Of a stretch of 64,000 nt of DNA, positions 16,479-25,498 are shown piece after piece. The stretch is from CALODL01 sp942492115 (GTDB taxonomy: Bacteria; Planctomycetota; Phycisphaerae; UBA1845; CAIVHJ01): contig CALODL010000010.1 of NCBI GenBank assembly GCA_942492115.1, positions 286,943-350,942 of the forward strand, in the 5' to 3' direction. The position numbers and the translations under genes were made by a program. Numbering within the stretch: the first letter of the stretch is position 1; every line of letters starts with the position of its first letter. The notes beneath the pieces were generated by a model, which was not told the origin of the DNA, did not search any database, and was given only the letters and a program-made list of their open reading frames with translations.

Positions 16479-18989
16479 ATGTTCACGATCCGCTCACACA
16501 TCTTCGCCCTGCTCGTCGTATGCGCCTGCACTCCGTCCGCGCCGCCGCCGCCCAAGCCGATCAGTGGCCATCCGAGCGAGGTCATCCCGACTGGTGTCAT
16601 CTCGGGGCGCATCACCGTGGCCATGGCGGACCGCCCCATGCGGATCAACGAACGCGAGCCCAATAACGATTTTGATGGCGCACAGCGCGTTGAGCCGAGC
16701 GTCATGCGGATTGAAGCGCTCGGGACGCTTGGGCCTGCTGATCCCGTGGACGTTTATCGGGTCACACTCACCGAACCCGTCCTGGCCACCATCATCCTGT
16801 CCTTTGACAGCATCGCTCAGGAACAGGACTTCGGGTTCAGCCTCTACGATGGGCAGCACGTCCTGTGCGCAGGCCCATCCGGACTTGATGCGACCCACTG
16901 TGTCGATAGTGGCCATACGCCCGAGACGGGCCGCTTCGAGTTCGATCACGACTTCATGCTCATCGTCGAAGCGGCGGTGGGGGCCGGCCCTTATGAGCTG
17001 GGACTGGAGTTGACGCCGTTGGCCGTCACACCCGCCACGACGCACTTCGTGCCCGGCGAGGTCCTGGTCAAGTTCACACCGCGGACGCCCGCGTCCACAT
17101 GTCGTCAGTTGCTGAACAGGTGCGGGTTCCGTGAAGCCGCACGGGGGGCCTCAGGTGTATGGCGCGCCACGTGTGCCCCACACATTTCGCGACCACTGCG
17201 AACAAACATGACCCACCACGGCATGCGGTGGTTGAGGCGCCAGAATCAGGTCGTGTTCGCCGAACCCAACATGCTCTTCTATCCCGCCACGCTGCCGAAC
17301 GACCGCTTCTTCGAAAACCAGTGGCACTACGATCTGATCAATCTCGAAGAGGCCTGGGACATCACCATCGGAGATGAGGACGTGATCGTCGCGGTCATCG
17401 ACACCGGCATTGTCGATCACCCGGACATCGCAGAGCGCATCGTTGATGGGTTTGATTTTATTACGGAACCCGCGACGGCGCGAGACGGGGACGGTATCGA
17501 TGACGATCCGACCGACGAGGGCGATCTCGCCGGAGGCCCGACGCTCAGCACCTTTCACGGTCTGCATATTGCCGGAACGGTCGGGGCGACCACCGACAAT
17601 GACTTCGGCATATCGGGTGTCACCTGGGCGACCGGGATCATGCCCCTGCGGGCACTCGGAGCGGGTGGCGGCACGTCATTCGATCTCTCCGAAGCAGTGG
17701 CCTATGCCGCAGGCCTGAAGAACGTCAGTGGAACGGTGCCAAAGCAACGGGCCGATATCGTCAACCTCAGCGTGGCGGCCCCAGGCGGAATGGCGCCCTC
17801 CGAAACATTGGGAGCAAGCATTCGCTCTGCCGCAGCGGCGGGCGTGATCTTCGTGGGCGCGGCCGGAAACGACGGCACCGAACAAGCCTCATTCCCTGCT
17901 GCGTATGACGATGTGATTGCCGTCACGGCGTGTGATCCGCGCCTGGAGCGTGCAAGCTACTCGAACTACGGTTCGACGATTGATATCACGGCCCCCGGGG
18001 GCGACTTGAGCCTCGACATCAATGGGGACGGATTTGGTGATGGCATCCTCAGCCTGGGTGTGACCCAGGACACCAACGTACGCGACCCCATTCTCACCCT
18101 GCAACAAGGAACGAGCATGGCGTGTCCACACGTGAGTGGCGTGATCGCCCTGATGCTTGCGGCCAATCCGACCCTGGAGCCCGTCGAAGTCAGAGACATC
18201 CTGTTCGATACGGCGTTCGACCTTGGTGATCCGGGACGAGATGATCATTTCGGTGCAGGACTGGTCGACGCAGCAGCTGCCGTGGCCCAGGCCGCCGAGC
18301 GCGGCGGCGACGGTGTGGCCGATCCGCGCCTGAGCGTCAGTAGCGCGTCGGTGGACTTTGGTCGGTCCCTGGGAGAGTTGACCATTCTGCTCGCCAACGC
18401 GGGAACCGGCATGCTCGAAATCGAAGACATCACGGTCGTGGAACTCGTGGGCTCCAACTGGCTTGAAGTCGTCCCCGGCACGGGCAACGAGCACACTTCC
18501 GTAGCCTCCCTCACCGTGCGCGTCGAGCGCGGAACCCTCGAGAACGGCCGCTACCACGGAACCATCACGCTCACAAGTTCTGCTGGAGGCAGCCGAGTCA
18601 TCTCCATCGCAATGACCGTGGGGCGCGCGCTGGAACTCGAAGAGTCGATCTTCGTCGTGGTCATCGATGACGACACTCGAACCTCGGTCGCGCAGGCCGA
18701 GACCTCACTCGCTCGAGAATTCGACTACCTCATCCGCAGCCTGCCTGCCGGGACCTATCAGCTCTATGCAGGCACCGATCGCGATGACGATGGGCTGATC
18801 TGCGATCTTGGAGAGTTGTGCGGTGCCCTGCCTTCCCCGATCGAGGCGACGAGCATTACCTTGTCCGCTGGGGAACATAGCCAGAACGTCGATTTCGCCG
18901 TGGGAGAGTTGATCTTCCAATCGCAGGCGACAACCGCAGGCCCACTGCAAGAGGGTATCCCGCTGGCTCACTTCGGCACCCGGGAGTAG
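16479..18989 (+). CDS. large secreted subtilisin-like serine protease (S8), copy 1
   Basis: The 836-residue protein starts with a short hydrophobic segment and a possible lipobox Cys (LLVVCAC), followed by a Pro-rich linker. It then has a pre-peptidase-like domain with EPNNDFDGA, a fervidolysin-type propeptide (PGEVLVKF) and the S8 catalytic domain. The triad is Asp308 (VIDTG), His360 (FHGLH) and Ser546 (GTSMACPH). Two beta-rich C-terminal regions follow, the last with a calcium-loop-like TDRDDDGLICD. His360 sits in HGLH instead of the usual HGTH, and the catalytic His is kept. It is followed by a paralogue of the same layout. Confidence 0.9.
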   Translation: MFTIRSHIFALLVVCACTPSAPPPPKPISGHPSEVIPTGVISGRITVAMADRPMRINEREPNNDFDGAQRVEPSVMRIEALGTLGPADPVDVYRVTLTEPVLATIILSFDSIAQEQDFGFSLYDGQHVLCAGPSGLDATHCVDSGHTPETGRFEFDHDFMLIVEAAVGAGPYELGLELTPLAVTPATTHFVPGEVLVKFTPRTPASTCRQLLNRCGFREAARGASGVWRATCAPHISRPLRTNMTHHGMRWLRRQNQVVFAEPNMLFYPATLPNDRFFENQWHYDLINLEEAWDITIGDEDVIVAVIDTGIVDHPDIAERIVDGFDFITEPATARDGDGIDDDPTDEGDLAGGPTLSTFHGLHIAGTVGATTDNDFGISGVTWATGIMPLRALGAGGGTSFDLSEAVAYAAGLKNVSGTVPKQRADIVNLSVAAPGGMAPSETLGASIRSAAAAGVIFVGAAGNDGTEQASFPAAYDDVIAVTACDPRLERASYSNYGSTIDITAPGGDLSLDINGDGFGDGILSLGVTQDTNVRDPILTLQQGTSMACPHVSGVIALMLAANPTLEPVEVRDILFDTAFDLGDPGRDDHFGAGLVDAAAAVAQAAERGGDGVADPRLSVSSASVDFGRSLGELTILLANAGTGMLEIEDITVVELVGSNWLEVVPGTGNEHTSVASLTVRVERGTLENGRYHGTITLTSSAGGSRVISIAMTVGRALELEESIFVVVIDDDTRTSVAQAETSLAREFDYLIRSLPAGTYQLYAGTDRDDDGLICDLGELCGALPSPIEATSITLSAGEHSQNVDFAVGELIFQSQATTAGPLQEGIPLAHFGTRE

Positions 18990-19140
18990 AATTCTCCGGA
19001 CCGTCCCCTAATAATCCCGGAGGAGATGTCCCAACGAGTTGGGCATCATAGACTACTGGGGGATCAGGCCGCTGCTGACCATTGGCCTGACGGGGGCAAT
19101 CAAGCACAACACGTCCACAGGACATTTTCTCACCGATACT

Positions 19141-21498
19141 ATGAACGTGAATATGCGACACACATTCAAATCCTCCTCCCATATCGTCCAGAGCCACCCG
19201 ATTCTGTGTTGCATCATGGCATTGATCTGCCTGTATGGTGGATGTTCGACCAGTGGACCGCCCAATCCGCCACTCATTGACACCGATCAAGACGAGATCG
19301 CCAACGCGGACGACAACTGCCCGTTCATTGCCAACGCAGATCAAACCGACACCGACGGCGATCGGCTCGGCGATGCCTGCGACAACTGTGCCGACGCCTT
19401 GAACTCCGCTCAGCTCGACCGGGATGACGACGGCGTTGGAGATGTTTGTGACAATTGCCCGGATACGCCCAACCCGGATCAGCGTGACTCCGATCGTGAC
19501 GGCACCGGGGACAGCTGCGAACCCATGTCGGGCTCGATCAGTGGACAGATCACGCCGGTGACGACCATGCCACTCTCTGTCGTGCGTGACGGACAGCGCG
19601 TACCGACTTTCGCGGGAAACCGAACGGAGTGTCTCGATGGCGAGATTCTCGTCATGTTCAAACCCGAGGCACCCGAACACAAACGACGGGATATCCAGAA
19701 CAGTCGCCGGCTCGCACTGCTGCGCAAGGATCCCGGGGGCATCTATCGATTCAAGTGCCCCGATCGACCGTGCGGCAACACCGCGCAGCGGCGCTACCTG
19801 AATCTGCTGCAGGAGTGCCGGGCACTCGCGCGCCATCCTGAAGTGCACATTGCAGAGCCCAACTACCGACGACACGCCATGCGCGTCCCGAACGATTCGT
19901 TGTACGACACACAGAAATGGCATTACGAAGACATCAACCTCCCCGCTGCGTGGGACGTGACCATAGGCTCCAACGACATCATCATTGCCCAGGTCGACAC
20001 GGGGGTGCTGGTCAACCATCCCGATTTCGAGGGTCGGCTGGAGCCAGGCTATGATTTCATCTCCAGTATCAGCACCGCCAACGATGGTGACGGGATTGAC
20101 CCCAACCCCGACGATCCGGGCGATCGCGGCGGCGGCGGCGGAACCTTTCATGGAACACACACCGCGGGCACACTGGGCGCCACGAGCAACAATGGCATCG
20201 GTGTCGCGGGAGTGACCTGGAACTGTCGGATCATGCCTCTGCGGGCACTCGGTGTTGGCGGTGGTTCATTGTCCGACACGGTCCAGGCCATGCGCTACGC
20301 GGGCGGCTTGAGCAACAGCAGTAACACCGTACCTCCGAAACGGGCAAACGTATTGAATCTGAGCCTGGGCGGCTTTGCCGGCGAGAGCGAGTCAGCGATT
20401 GAACGGGAGACTATCCAGGAACTGGTGGCCCTTGGCGTCACGGTCGTCGCAGCTGCCGGCAATCAGAATTCGGGGCAACCGGCGCCACCGGCATCCTACC
20501 CGGAAACGATTTCGGTCGGAGCTGTCGATGGCAGGTTGCGGCGGGCCGGCTACTCCAATTTCGGAGCAACCGTGGATGTTGTCGCCCCGGGCGGTGACAT
20601 CTCCGAAGACGACAACAACGATGGAATTGACGACGGTGTGTTCAGCACATTGGGACGGGGTTCCGGCGGAGAGATCGACAATACGTATGGATTCTTCGAG
20701 GGCACCAGCATGGCCTGTCCGCACGTGGCCGGACTCGTCGGTTTGATGTTGAGTGTTGATGACCAACTGACCCCGGAGGAAATACGCTCGATCTTGCGCG
20801 AGACTGCCACCGACCTGCCGCCCACGGGCGTCGACGAGGACCACGGCCACGGACTCATCAACGCTGCAGCGGCCATCGAGCGGGTCATGTCCAACGAGCC
20901 CCCAGAATCGCCGGTACTCCAAATCAGTTCGACGCAGATTGTGTTCGAGGCCAACGAGACCGCGGCGGAGATCCAGCTGTCGAACAGCGGAGGTGGATCG
21001 GTCAACATCAGCAACATCCTCGCGGTTGAGGATGACAACCTGGACTGGCTGAGCGTATCGACCGGTCAGGAGCCCGGGACTAACATCAACATCACGTCTT
21101 TGATCCTGGAAGTCGATCGTGCCGGATTACCAGACGGTGTATACGAGGCTACGGTGACCCTCGTCGCACCCGAGGTGCCCTCGGCCACCATTTTTGTCCA
21201 ACTCCAGGTGGGTGGCATGACCTTCGAGGGCACTATCCTCATCGAAGCGCTCAATCCCGAAACCATGGATATCGTTGCGAGTACGTCCACGAGCAACGAG
21301 CGTAATTTCGTCTACGTTTTCAGTACGCTGCCGATCGGCGAGTATCTATTGATTGCGGGTACGGACAACGATGGCGACGGGTTGATCTGTGAGGACGAGG
21401 ACGCCGACCTGTGCGGCGCCATCGAGGATGCCATCGTCGTGACATCGGGCGGCGTGACCAATAACGTCGATTTCGTAGTCTCACCCACTGGCCAATAG
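19141..21498 (+). CDS. large secreted subtilisin-like serine protease (S8) with TSP type 3 repeats, copy 2
   Basis: The start at 19141 gives 785 residues; ATG 19153 is an alternative. A hydrophobic segment ends at a lipobox-like LYGGC, so it may be a lipoprotein. Next come about three thrombospondin type 3 calcium repeats (DTDGDRLGDACDNC pattern). A propeptide and an S8 domain follow, with Asp286 (VDTG), His337 (FHGTH) and Ser523 (GTSMACPH). The C-terminal beta region resembles that of the upstream protease (AGTDNDGDGLICE against AGTDRDDDGLICD), so the two arose by duplication. Only the second copy has TSP3 repeats and only the first has the pre-peptidase domain. Confidence 0.9.
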   Translation: MNVNMRHTFKSSSHIVQSHPILCCIMALICLYGGCSTSGPPNPPLIDTDQDEIANADDNCPFIANADQTDTDGDRLGDACDNCADALNSAQLDRDDDGVGDVCDNCPDTPNPDQRDSDRDGTGDSCEPMSGSISGQITPVTTMPLSVVRDGQRVPTFAGNRTECLDGEILVMFKPEAPEHKRRDIQNSRRLALLRKDPGGIYRFKCPDRPCGNTAQRRYLNLLQECRALARHPEVHIAEPNYRRHAMRVPNDSLYDTQKWHYEDINLPAAWDVTIGSNDIIIAQVDTGVLVNHPDFEGRLEPGYDFISSISTANDGDGIDPNPDDPGDRGGGGGTFHGTHTAGTLGATSNNGIGVAGVTWNCRIMPLRALGVGGGSLSDTVQAMRYAGGLSNSSNTVPPKRANVLNLSLGGFAGESESAIERETIQELVALGVTVVAAAGNQNSGQPAPPASYPETISVGAVDGRLRRAGYSNFGATVDVVAPGGDISEDDNNDGIDDGVFSTLGRGSGGEIDNTYGFFEGTSMACPHVAGLVGLMLSVDDQLTPEEIRSILRETATDLPPTGVDEDHGHGLINAAAAIERVMSNEPPESPVLQISSTQIVFEANETAAEIQLSNSGGGSVNISNILAVEDDNLDWLSVSTGQEPGTNINITSLILEVDRAGLPDGVYEATVTLVAPEVPSATIFVQLQVGGMTFEGTILIEALNPETMDIVASTSTSNERNFVYVFSTLPIGEYLLIAGTDNDGDGLICEDEDADLCGAIEDAIVVTSGGVTNNVDFVVSPTGQ

Positions 21499-21660
21499 GC
21501 TGAAGTGGCCGCTCAATCCGGGGTTGACGCAGGGGCTCCCAGCTCACCTCCCACAGCCGCCCGGTCCTGGCCTCCAATTTATCATCCGGGCTCCTTCCGC
21601 CCTCCGGCTCGTCCCATTAGACTGCTGGCTTATGTCTATTGAGCAAAGGAATTCCCACTG

Positions 21661-22680
21661 ATGCCTGAAAAGCTTGTCATCGTCGGTTCCGGTCCCGCCG
21701 GATGGACTGCTGCACTGTACGCCGCTCGCGCCAATCTCGAACCGCTGGTCTTTCCCGGCCGGGCCGTCAGCAAGGATTTACTCGCCGGGGGCCAGCTGAT
21801 GCTGACCACCGATGTCGAAAACTACCCTGGTTTCCCCGAAGGTATCCAGGGCCCCCAGATGATGGACCTGTTCTATCGTCAGGCGATGCGCTTTGGTACG
21901 CGAACAGTCACGGATAAGGGCGTGACACAGGACGTCGAAGCCGGCGGACTGTATGCCCAGTTTCAAAGTGTGTCCGAGATCGATTTGTCCAAGCGGCCGT
22001 TCCGTATCACGGGCGATGGCGAACACGCACACGCATGTGAAGCCGAATCAGTCATCATCTCGACCGGGGCCAAAGCCAACTGGCTGGGCATCGACAATGA
22101 ACTGCGTTTGGCAACGTCGGGCGGAGGGGTCAGCGCGTGCGCTGTGTGTGACGGTGCACTACCGGTGTTTCGTGACAAGGAACTCGCGGTTGTCGGCGGC
22201 GGCGATTCTGCCGTTGAGGAGGCGACCTATCTCACCAAGTTCGCCTCCAAGGTGTACATGATCCATCGCCGGGATGAATTGCGGGCCTCGAAAATCATGG
22301 CCCAGCGCGCGCTCGACGACCCGAAGATCGAGATGAAGTGGAACAGTACAGTGATCGACGTTCACGGAGACGATCACGTCTCCGGTGTCACCCTCAAGAA
22401 TACGGTCACCGATGAGGAATCGCGTTTGGACCTCGGCGGACTGTTCATCGCCATCGGTCACACGCCAGCAACCGAGTTCCTCAACGGGCAACTCGAACTC
22501 GATTCGAAGAAGTACATCAAGTTGCAGGATCCGTACCGTTCGACGACCAACATCGAAGGCGTTTTCGCAGCAGGCGACTGCGTCGACAGTGTCTACCGCC
22601 AAGCCATTACGGCCGCCGGAATGGGCTGCAAGGCGGCAATCGATGCAGAGCGGTGGTTGGCTGACCAGGGTGTGCACTAG
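21661..22680 (+). CDS. trxB: thioredoxin reductase
   Basis: This FAD- and NADPH-dependent enzyme recharges thioredoxin. The 339-residue protein has the FAD-binding GSGPAGWTAALYAARA near the N-terminus, the redox pair in CAVCDGA, the NADPH-binding GGGDSAVEEA, and the C-terminal GVFAAGDC block. An AAAGGA precedes the ATG at 21661. The protein is intact and of usual length. The thioredoxin gene lies about 8.5 kb away on the other strand. Confidence 0.97.
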   Translation: MPEKLVIVGSGPAGWTAALYAARANLEPLVFPGRAVSKDLLAGGQLMLTTDVENYPGFPEGIQGPQMMDLFYRQAMRFGTRTVTDKGVTQDVEAGGLYAQFQSVSEIDLSKRPFRITGDGEHAHACEAESVIISTGAKANWLGIDNELRLATSGGGVSACAVCDGALPVFRDKELAVVGGGDSAVEEATYLTKFASKVYMIHRRDELRASKIMAQRALDDPKIEMKWNSTVIDVHGDDHVSGVTLKNTVTDEESRLDLGGLFIAIGHTPATEFLNGQLELDSKKYIKLQDPYRSTTNIEGVFAAGDCVDSVYRQAITAAGMGCKAAIDAERWLADQGVH

Positions 22681-22723
22681 GCCTCGACCAAGCGTGATTT
22701 GAAGGGAGTTGGGCAAAAAAAAA

Positions 22724-22799
22724 ACTCGAAATGCTTGTTTCCTAGTGTAAGAGTGCAAGTGCTAAACCAAACATTCTTACGCAAGGAGGCATTTCGAGT
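22724..22799. repeat. inverted repeat in the IS1380 leader
   Basis: A perfect 11-base inverted repeat (ACTCGAAATGC at 22724-22734 and GCATTTCGAGT at 22789-22799) encloses the leader of the transposase remnant. Ten A residues precede the left arm. The right arm covers the bases just before and into the GTG start and abuts the AGGAGG. If folded, the stem would mask the start codon, a common way for insertion sequences to limit transposase made from outside transcripts. That role is inference. Confidence 0.6.
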
Positions 22800-23007
22800 G
22801 AGCCAGAGTAGAACACGCAAGCTCCGGAATCGCAAGCGCAAAATCGACAGCCGCCTTCGACTCCGCAACTGGTCGGATCAGCCGACTCCGATGCTGAAGG
22901 CCCGCAATATCCATTATGAACTGAGCGAACGGTCGCACGGTTTGTGTGCCGGCGGCATCGGGGCGATGCACTTGCTGGCCAGGCGGACGGGCTTGATCGA
23001 CGACTAG
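22798..23007 (+). pseudogene. N-terminal fragment of an IS1380-family transposase
   Basis: From a GTG at 22798 with a perfect AGGAGG, 69 residues match from memory the start of IS1380-family transposases: a basic N-terminus (SRTRKLRNRKRKID), then ARNIHYELSERSHG and GAMHLLARRTGLIDD. A stop follows at 23005. Family members are roughly 450-500 residues, so more than 80 percent is missing, including the catalytic DDE part. No other transposase piece follows in 23008-23290. It is a dead remnant, unless the short product has been kept for its DNA-binding end, for which there is no evidence. Confidence 0.7.
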
Positions 23008-23157
23008 GCTCCGTGCCAGTCAGAGCCTGGCCGTGTGCGAGCGCGCCAGGTGAGTGAGTACGAGGCGGTGGGTCGCCGATAACAGTCTGACCCTCCCCCG
23101 CAAGGCCTGCAAACGCCGTCCTCTAATGTTCCATCGCCGCATCGATCGAACAGATCG

Positions 23158-23186
23158 TTGTCGTCCAGCTTTGTGCGACGTATAAT
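23158..23186 (+). promoter_or_regulatory. sigma-70-type promoter upstream of the HNH gene
   Basis: A perfect TATAAT at 23181-23186 is spaced 17 bases from TTGTCG at 23158-23163, a four-of-six match to the -35 consensus. Transcription would start near 23193, about 100 bases before the HNH nuclease gene. The prediction rests on consensus alone. The region 23008-23157 between it and the IS remnant holds nothing recognised. Confidence 0.5.
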
Positions 23187-23295
23187 CTGACAAAAGAGGG
23201 ACCTGGAGTCATCACTGCGAGAGGGGCTGGTCTTCGCTCAAGCAATCAATCCGACATCTCAAGATCCAGTTTCAGGACTACAATGCAATGTCTTG

Positions 23296-23886
23296 ATGCT
23301 CAACAAGCACTATCTCCCGGTTCGCGTGATAGCCGCCAAGCGGGCCTTCTCTCTCCTTTTTCGTAAACTCGCCGAAGTCATCCATATCGAAGATGGCAAT
23401 TACCTGTCGTACAACTTCGACTCCTGGCTCGAGCTGAGCGAACTCAGTAAGGCCTTTGAACCCGAAGAACACGACTGGATTCGAACGATGCGCTTCGATA
23501 TCGCCGTACCGCGTATCGTCCGGCTCATGGGCTACGATCGCCTGCCTCGCCAACAGGTCAAGTTCAATCGGCGCAACATCTATGCCCGTGACGGGTGTCG
23601 CTGTCAGTACTGCGGCCGAAAGTTTGCCAGCTCGGAACTGAGCCTCGACCACGTGATCCCGCGTAGCCAGGATGGTGGGTCAACCTGGGAAAACCTCGTA
23701 TGCTGTTGCCTCAAGTGCAACGTCAGAAAAGGTGGCCGCACACCGGAGCAGGCCCATATGAGGCTCATCAGTAAGCCGGTCAAACCAAAGATCAGTCCCG
23801 TTCTGAGCATCAAGCTCTCTGACCACCGCTACCGCTCCTGGAAGCAATTCCTCGATCACGCCTACTGGAATGTCGAGCTGAAGTAG
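23296..23886 (+). CDS. HNH endonuclease family protein
   Basis: The roughly 196-residue protein starts LNKHYLPVRV and has a helical N-terminal half. The C-terminal half is a typical HNH fold: two zinc Cys pairs (CQYCGRKF, then CLKCNVRK) around the catalytic LDHVIPRSQ and ENLVCCC. Single-domain proteins of this layout are widespread in bacteria and often lie apart from restriction or phage genes. Their role is poorly defined. The exact start is uncertain (TTG 23293 or ATG 23296). A good promoter lies upstream, and no methylase or phage gene is nearby. Confidence 0.85.
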   Translation: MLNKHYLPVRVIAAKRAFSLLFRKLAEVIHIEDGNYLSYNFDSWLELSELSKAFEPEEHDWIRTMRFDIAVPRIVRLMGYDRLPRQQVKFNRRNIYARDGCRCQYCGRKFASSELSLDHVIPRSQDGGSTWENLVCCCLKCNVRKGGRTPEQAHMRLISKPVKPKISPVLSIKLSDHRYRSWKQFLDHAYWNVELK

Positions 23887-23987
23887 AGCGCCATGGAGCG
23901 TCGCTTGCGCTGCCGTGACGCGGACCGGAATCGGCGTCTCTCCCCTGCTTTACTTACCCCCGACTCCGCCATATAACCTTGCCCATC

Positions 23988-25490
23988 ATGGCTATTACTA
24001 CGATCGATCAGCTGAAGAACCACGTGGGGAAAGAAGTCACTCTTCAGGGGTGGGCCTACAACGTCCGCTCGAGTGGCAAAATCGCCTTCGTCCTGGTGCG
24101 TGACGGCACCGGACTGTGTCAATGCGTCATCGAAAAGAATGACGACACGGCGGCATTCTTCGATAGTGCGCGCAAAGCGCCGCAGGAATCTTCGCTGCGC
24201 GTCACGGGGTTGGTCAACGCCGAAGAACGGGCGGAAGGCGGTCATGAGCTGCAGGTCACAGGTTTCGATCTGGTGCATGCCAGCGGCGAGTACCCGATTA
24301 CCCCAAAGGCCCATGGCATCGACTTCCTGATGCGTCACCGTCATCTGTGGCTGCGGTCGAATCGCCAGCACGCCATCATGCGCATTCGGCACACGATCAT
24401 TGATGCCATCCGCCAGTTCTTCAATGATCAAGGGTATGTTCTCATCGACACACCGATTTTCGCGCCCTCCGCAGGTGAGGGTGCCTCGACGCTTTTCGAA
24501 GTCGATTATTTCGGCGAACCGGTTTACCTCGCCCAAACTGGGCAACTGTACGTCGAATCTGCGTGCATGGCCCACGGCAAAGTGTATTGCTTCGGCCCGA
24601 CCTTCCGCGCAGAAAAGTCCAAGACACGCCGGCATCTCACCGAGTTCTGGATGGTCGAGCCCGAAGTCGCGTTCTGCGACCTCGACGGCATCCTCGAGAT
24701 TGCCGAAGACTTCGTCCTCAGCGTCGTTGGACGTGTTCTTGCCGAGCGACGTGCCGAGCTGGAAATCCTGGGCCGTGACATCGCGGCCCTCGAGCGCCTG
24801 CAGAAGCCGTTCGTCCGCTTGAAGTACAGCGAGGCGGTCGACATCCTACACAGTGACCGGGCGCGTGAACTCCTCGAACAAGATCTCGTATCAAAGGAAC
24901 AACGCATCAAGGAACTGAGTGACGAGATGATCGCGGTCACTGAAGATGCCAAGACAGCCAAGAAGAAATGGCAACAGGAAAAGGCGGCTCAGCGCGAAGT
25001 CGCCATTCGTGAAGAACTGGCCGAATTAAAGGAACAGGTCGGCAATATCCCCAACCATATCGAGCTTGCCAGGGACTTTGAATGGGGCAAGGATCTCGGC
25101 GGGTCCGACGAGACGATCCTCTCACGTCTCCATGAACAACCGGTGTTCTGCACGCATTACCCGCGTGAGGTCAAAGCGTTCTACATGAAGGTCGATCAGA
25201 ATGATGAGCGACTGGTCAAGAATTTTGATCTGCTCGCACCGGAAGGTTTTGGCGAAATCATCGGCGGATCACAACGTGAGGACGACTACGACACGCTCGT
25301 CAAACGCCTCAACGAAGAGGGGCTCGCACAGGAGCCCTACGAATGGTATCTCGATCTGCGCCGTTATGGCAGCGTTCCTCATTCTGGATTTGGTCTGGGA
25401 ATCGAGCGCACGATCTCGTGGATCTGCAACCTCAAACACATCCGCGAGACCATCCCGTTCCCGAGAATGCTTGGTAAGCTCTACCCGTAG
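23988..25490 (+). CDS. asnS: asparaginyl-tRNA synthetase with coiled-coil insertion
   Basis: This class II synthetase charges tRNA-Asn. The 500-residue protein has the N-terminal OB fold (VTLQGWAYNVRSSGK), motif 2 (FRAEKSKTRRHLTEFWMVEPE) and motif 3 (GFGLGIERTISWICN). Compared with E. coli AsnS (466 residues) it carries a charged, heptad-rich segment at about residues 289-362, within the catalytic domain after SEAVDIL and before FEWGKDLG. The segment is rich in Glu, Lys and Gln and looks like a coiled-coil arm. ATG 23988 is chosen over an upstream TTG. Confidence 0.94.
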   Translation: MAITTIDQLKNHVGKEVTLQGWAYNVRSSGKIAFVLVRDGTGLCQCVIEKNDDTAAFFDSARKAPQESSLRVTGLVNAEERAEGGHELQVTGFDLVHASGEYPITPKAHGIDFLMRHRHLWLRSNRQHAIMRIRHTIIDAIRQFFNDQGYVLIDTPIFAPSAGEGASTLFEVDYFGEPVYLAQTGQLYVESACMAHGKVYCFGPTFRAEKSKTRRHLTEFWMVEPEVAFCDLDGILEIAEDFVLSVVGRVLAERRAELEILGRDIAALERLQKPFVRLKYSEAVDILHSDRARELLEQDLVSKEQRIKELSDEMIAVTEDAKTAKKKWQQEKAAQREVAIREELAELKEQVGNIPNHIELARDFEWGKDLGGSDETILSRLHEQPVFCTHYPREVKAFYMKVDQNDERLVKNFDLLAPEGFGEIIGGSQREDDYDTLVKRLNEEGLAQEPYEWYLDLRRYGSVPHSGFGLGIERTISWICNLKHIRETIPFPRMLGKLYP

Positions 25491-25498
25491 CTCCAGCG

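Noticed and set aside
18856..20160. 434-codon minus-strand frame across the two subtilases
   Set aside because: It spans the end of one protease and the start of another, both clear on the plus strand.
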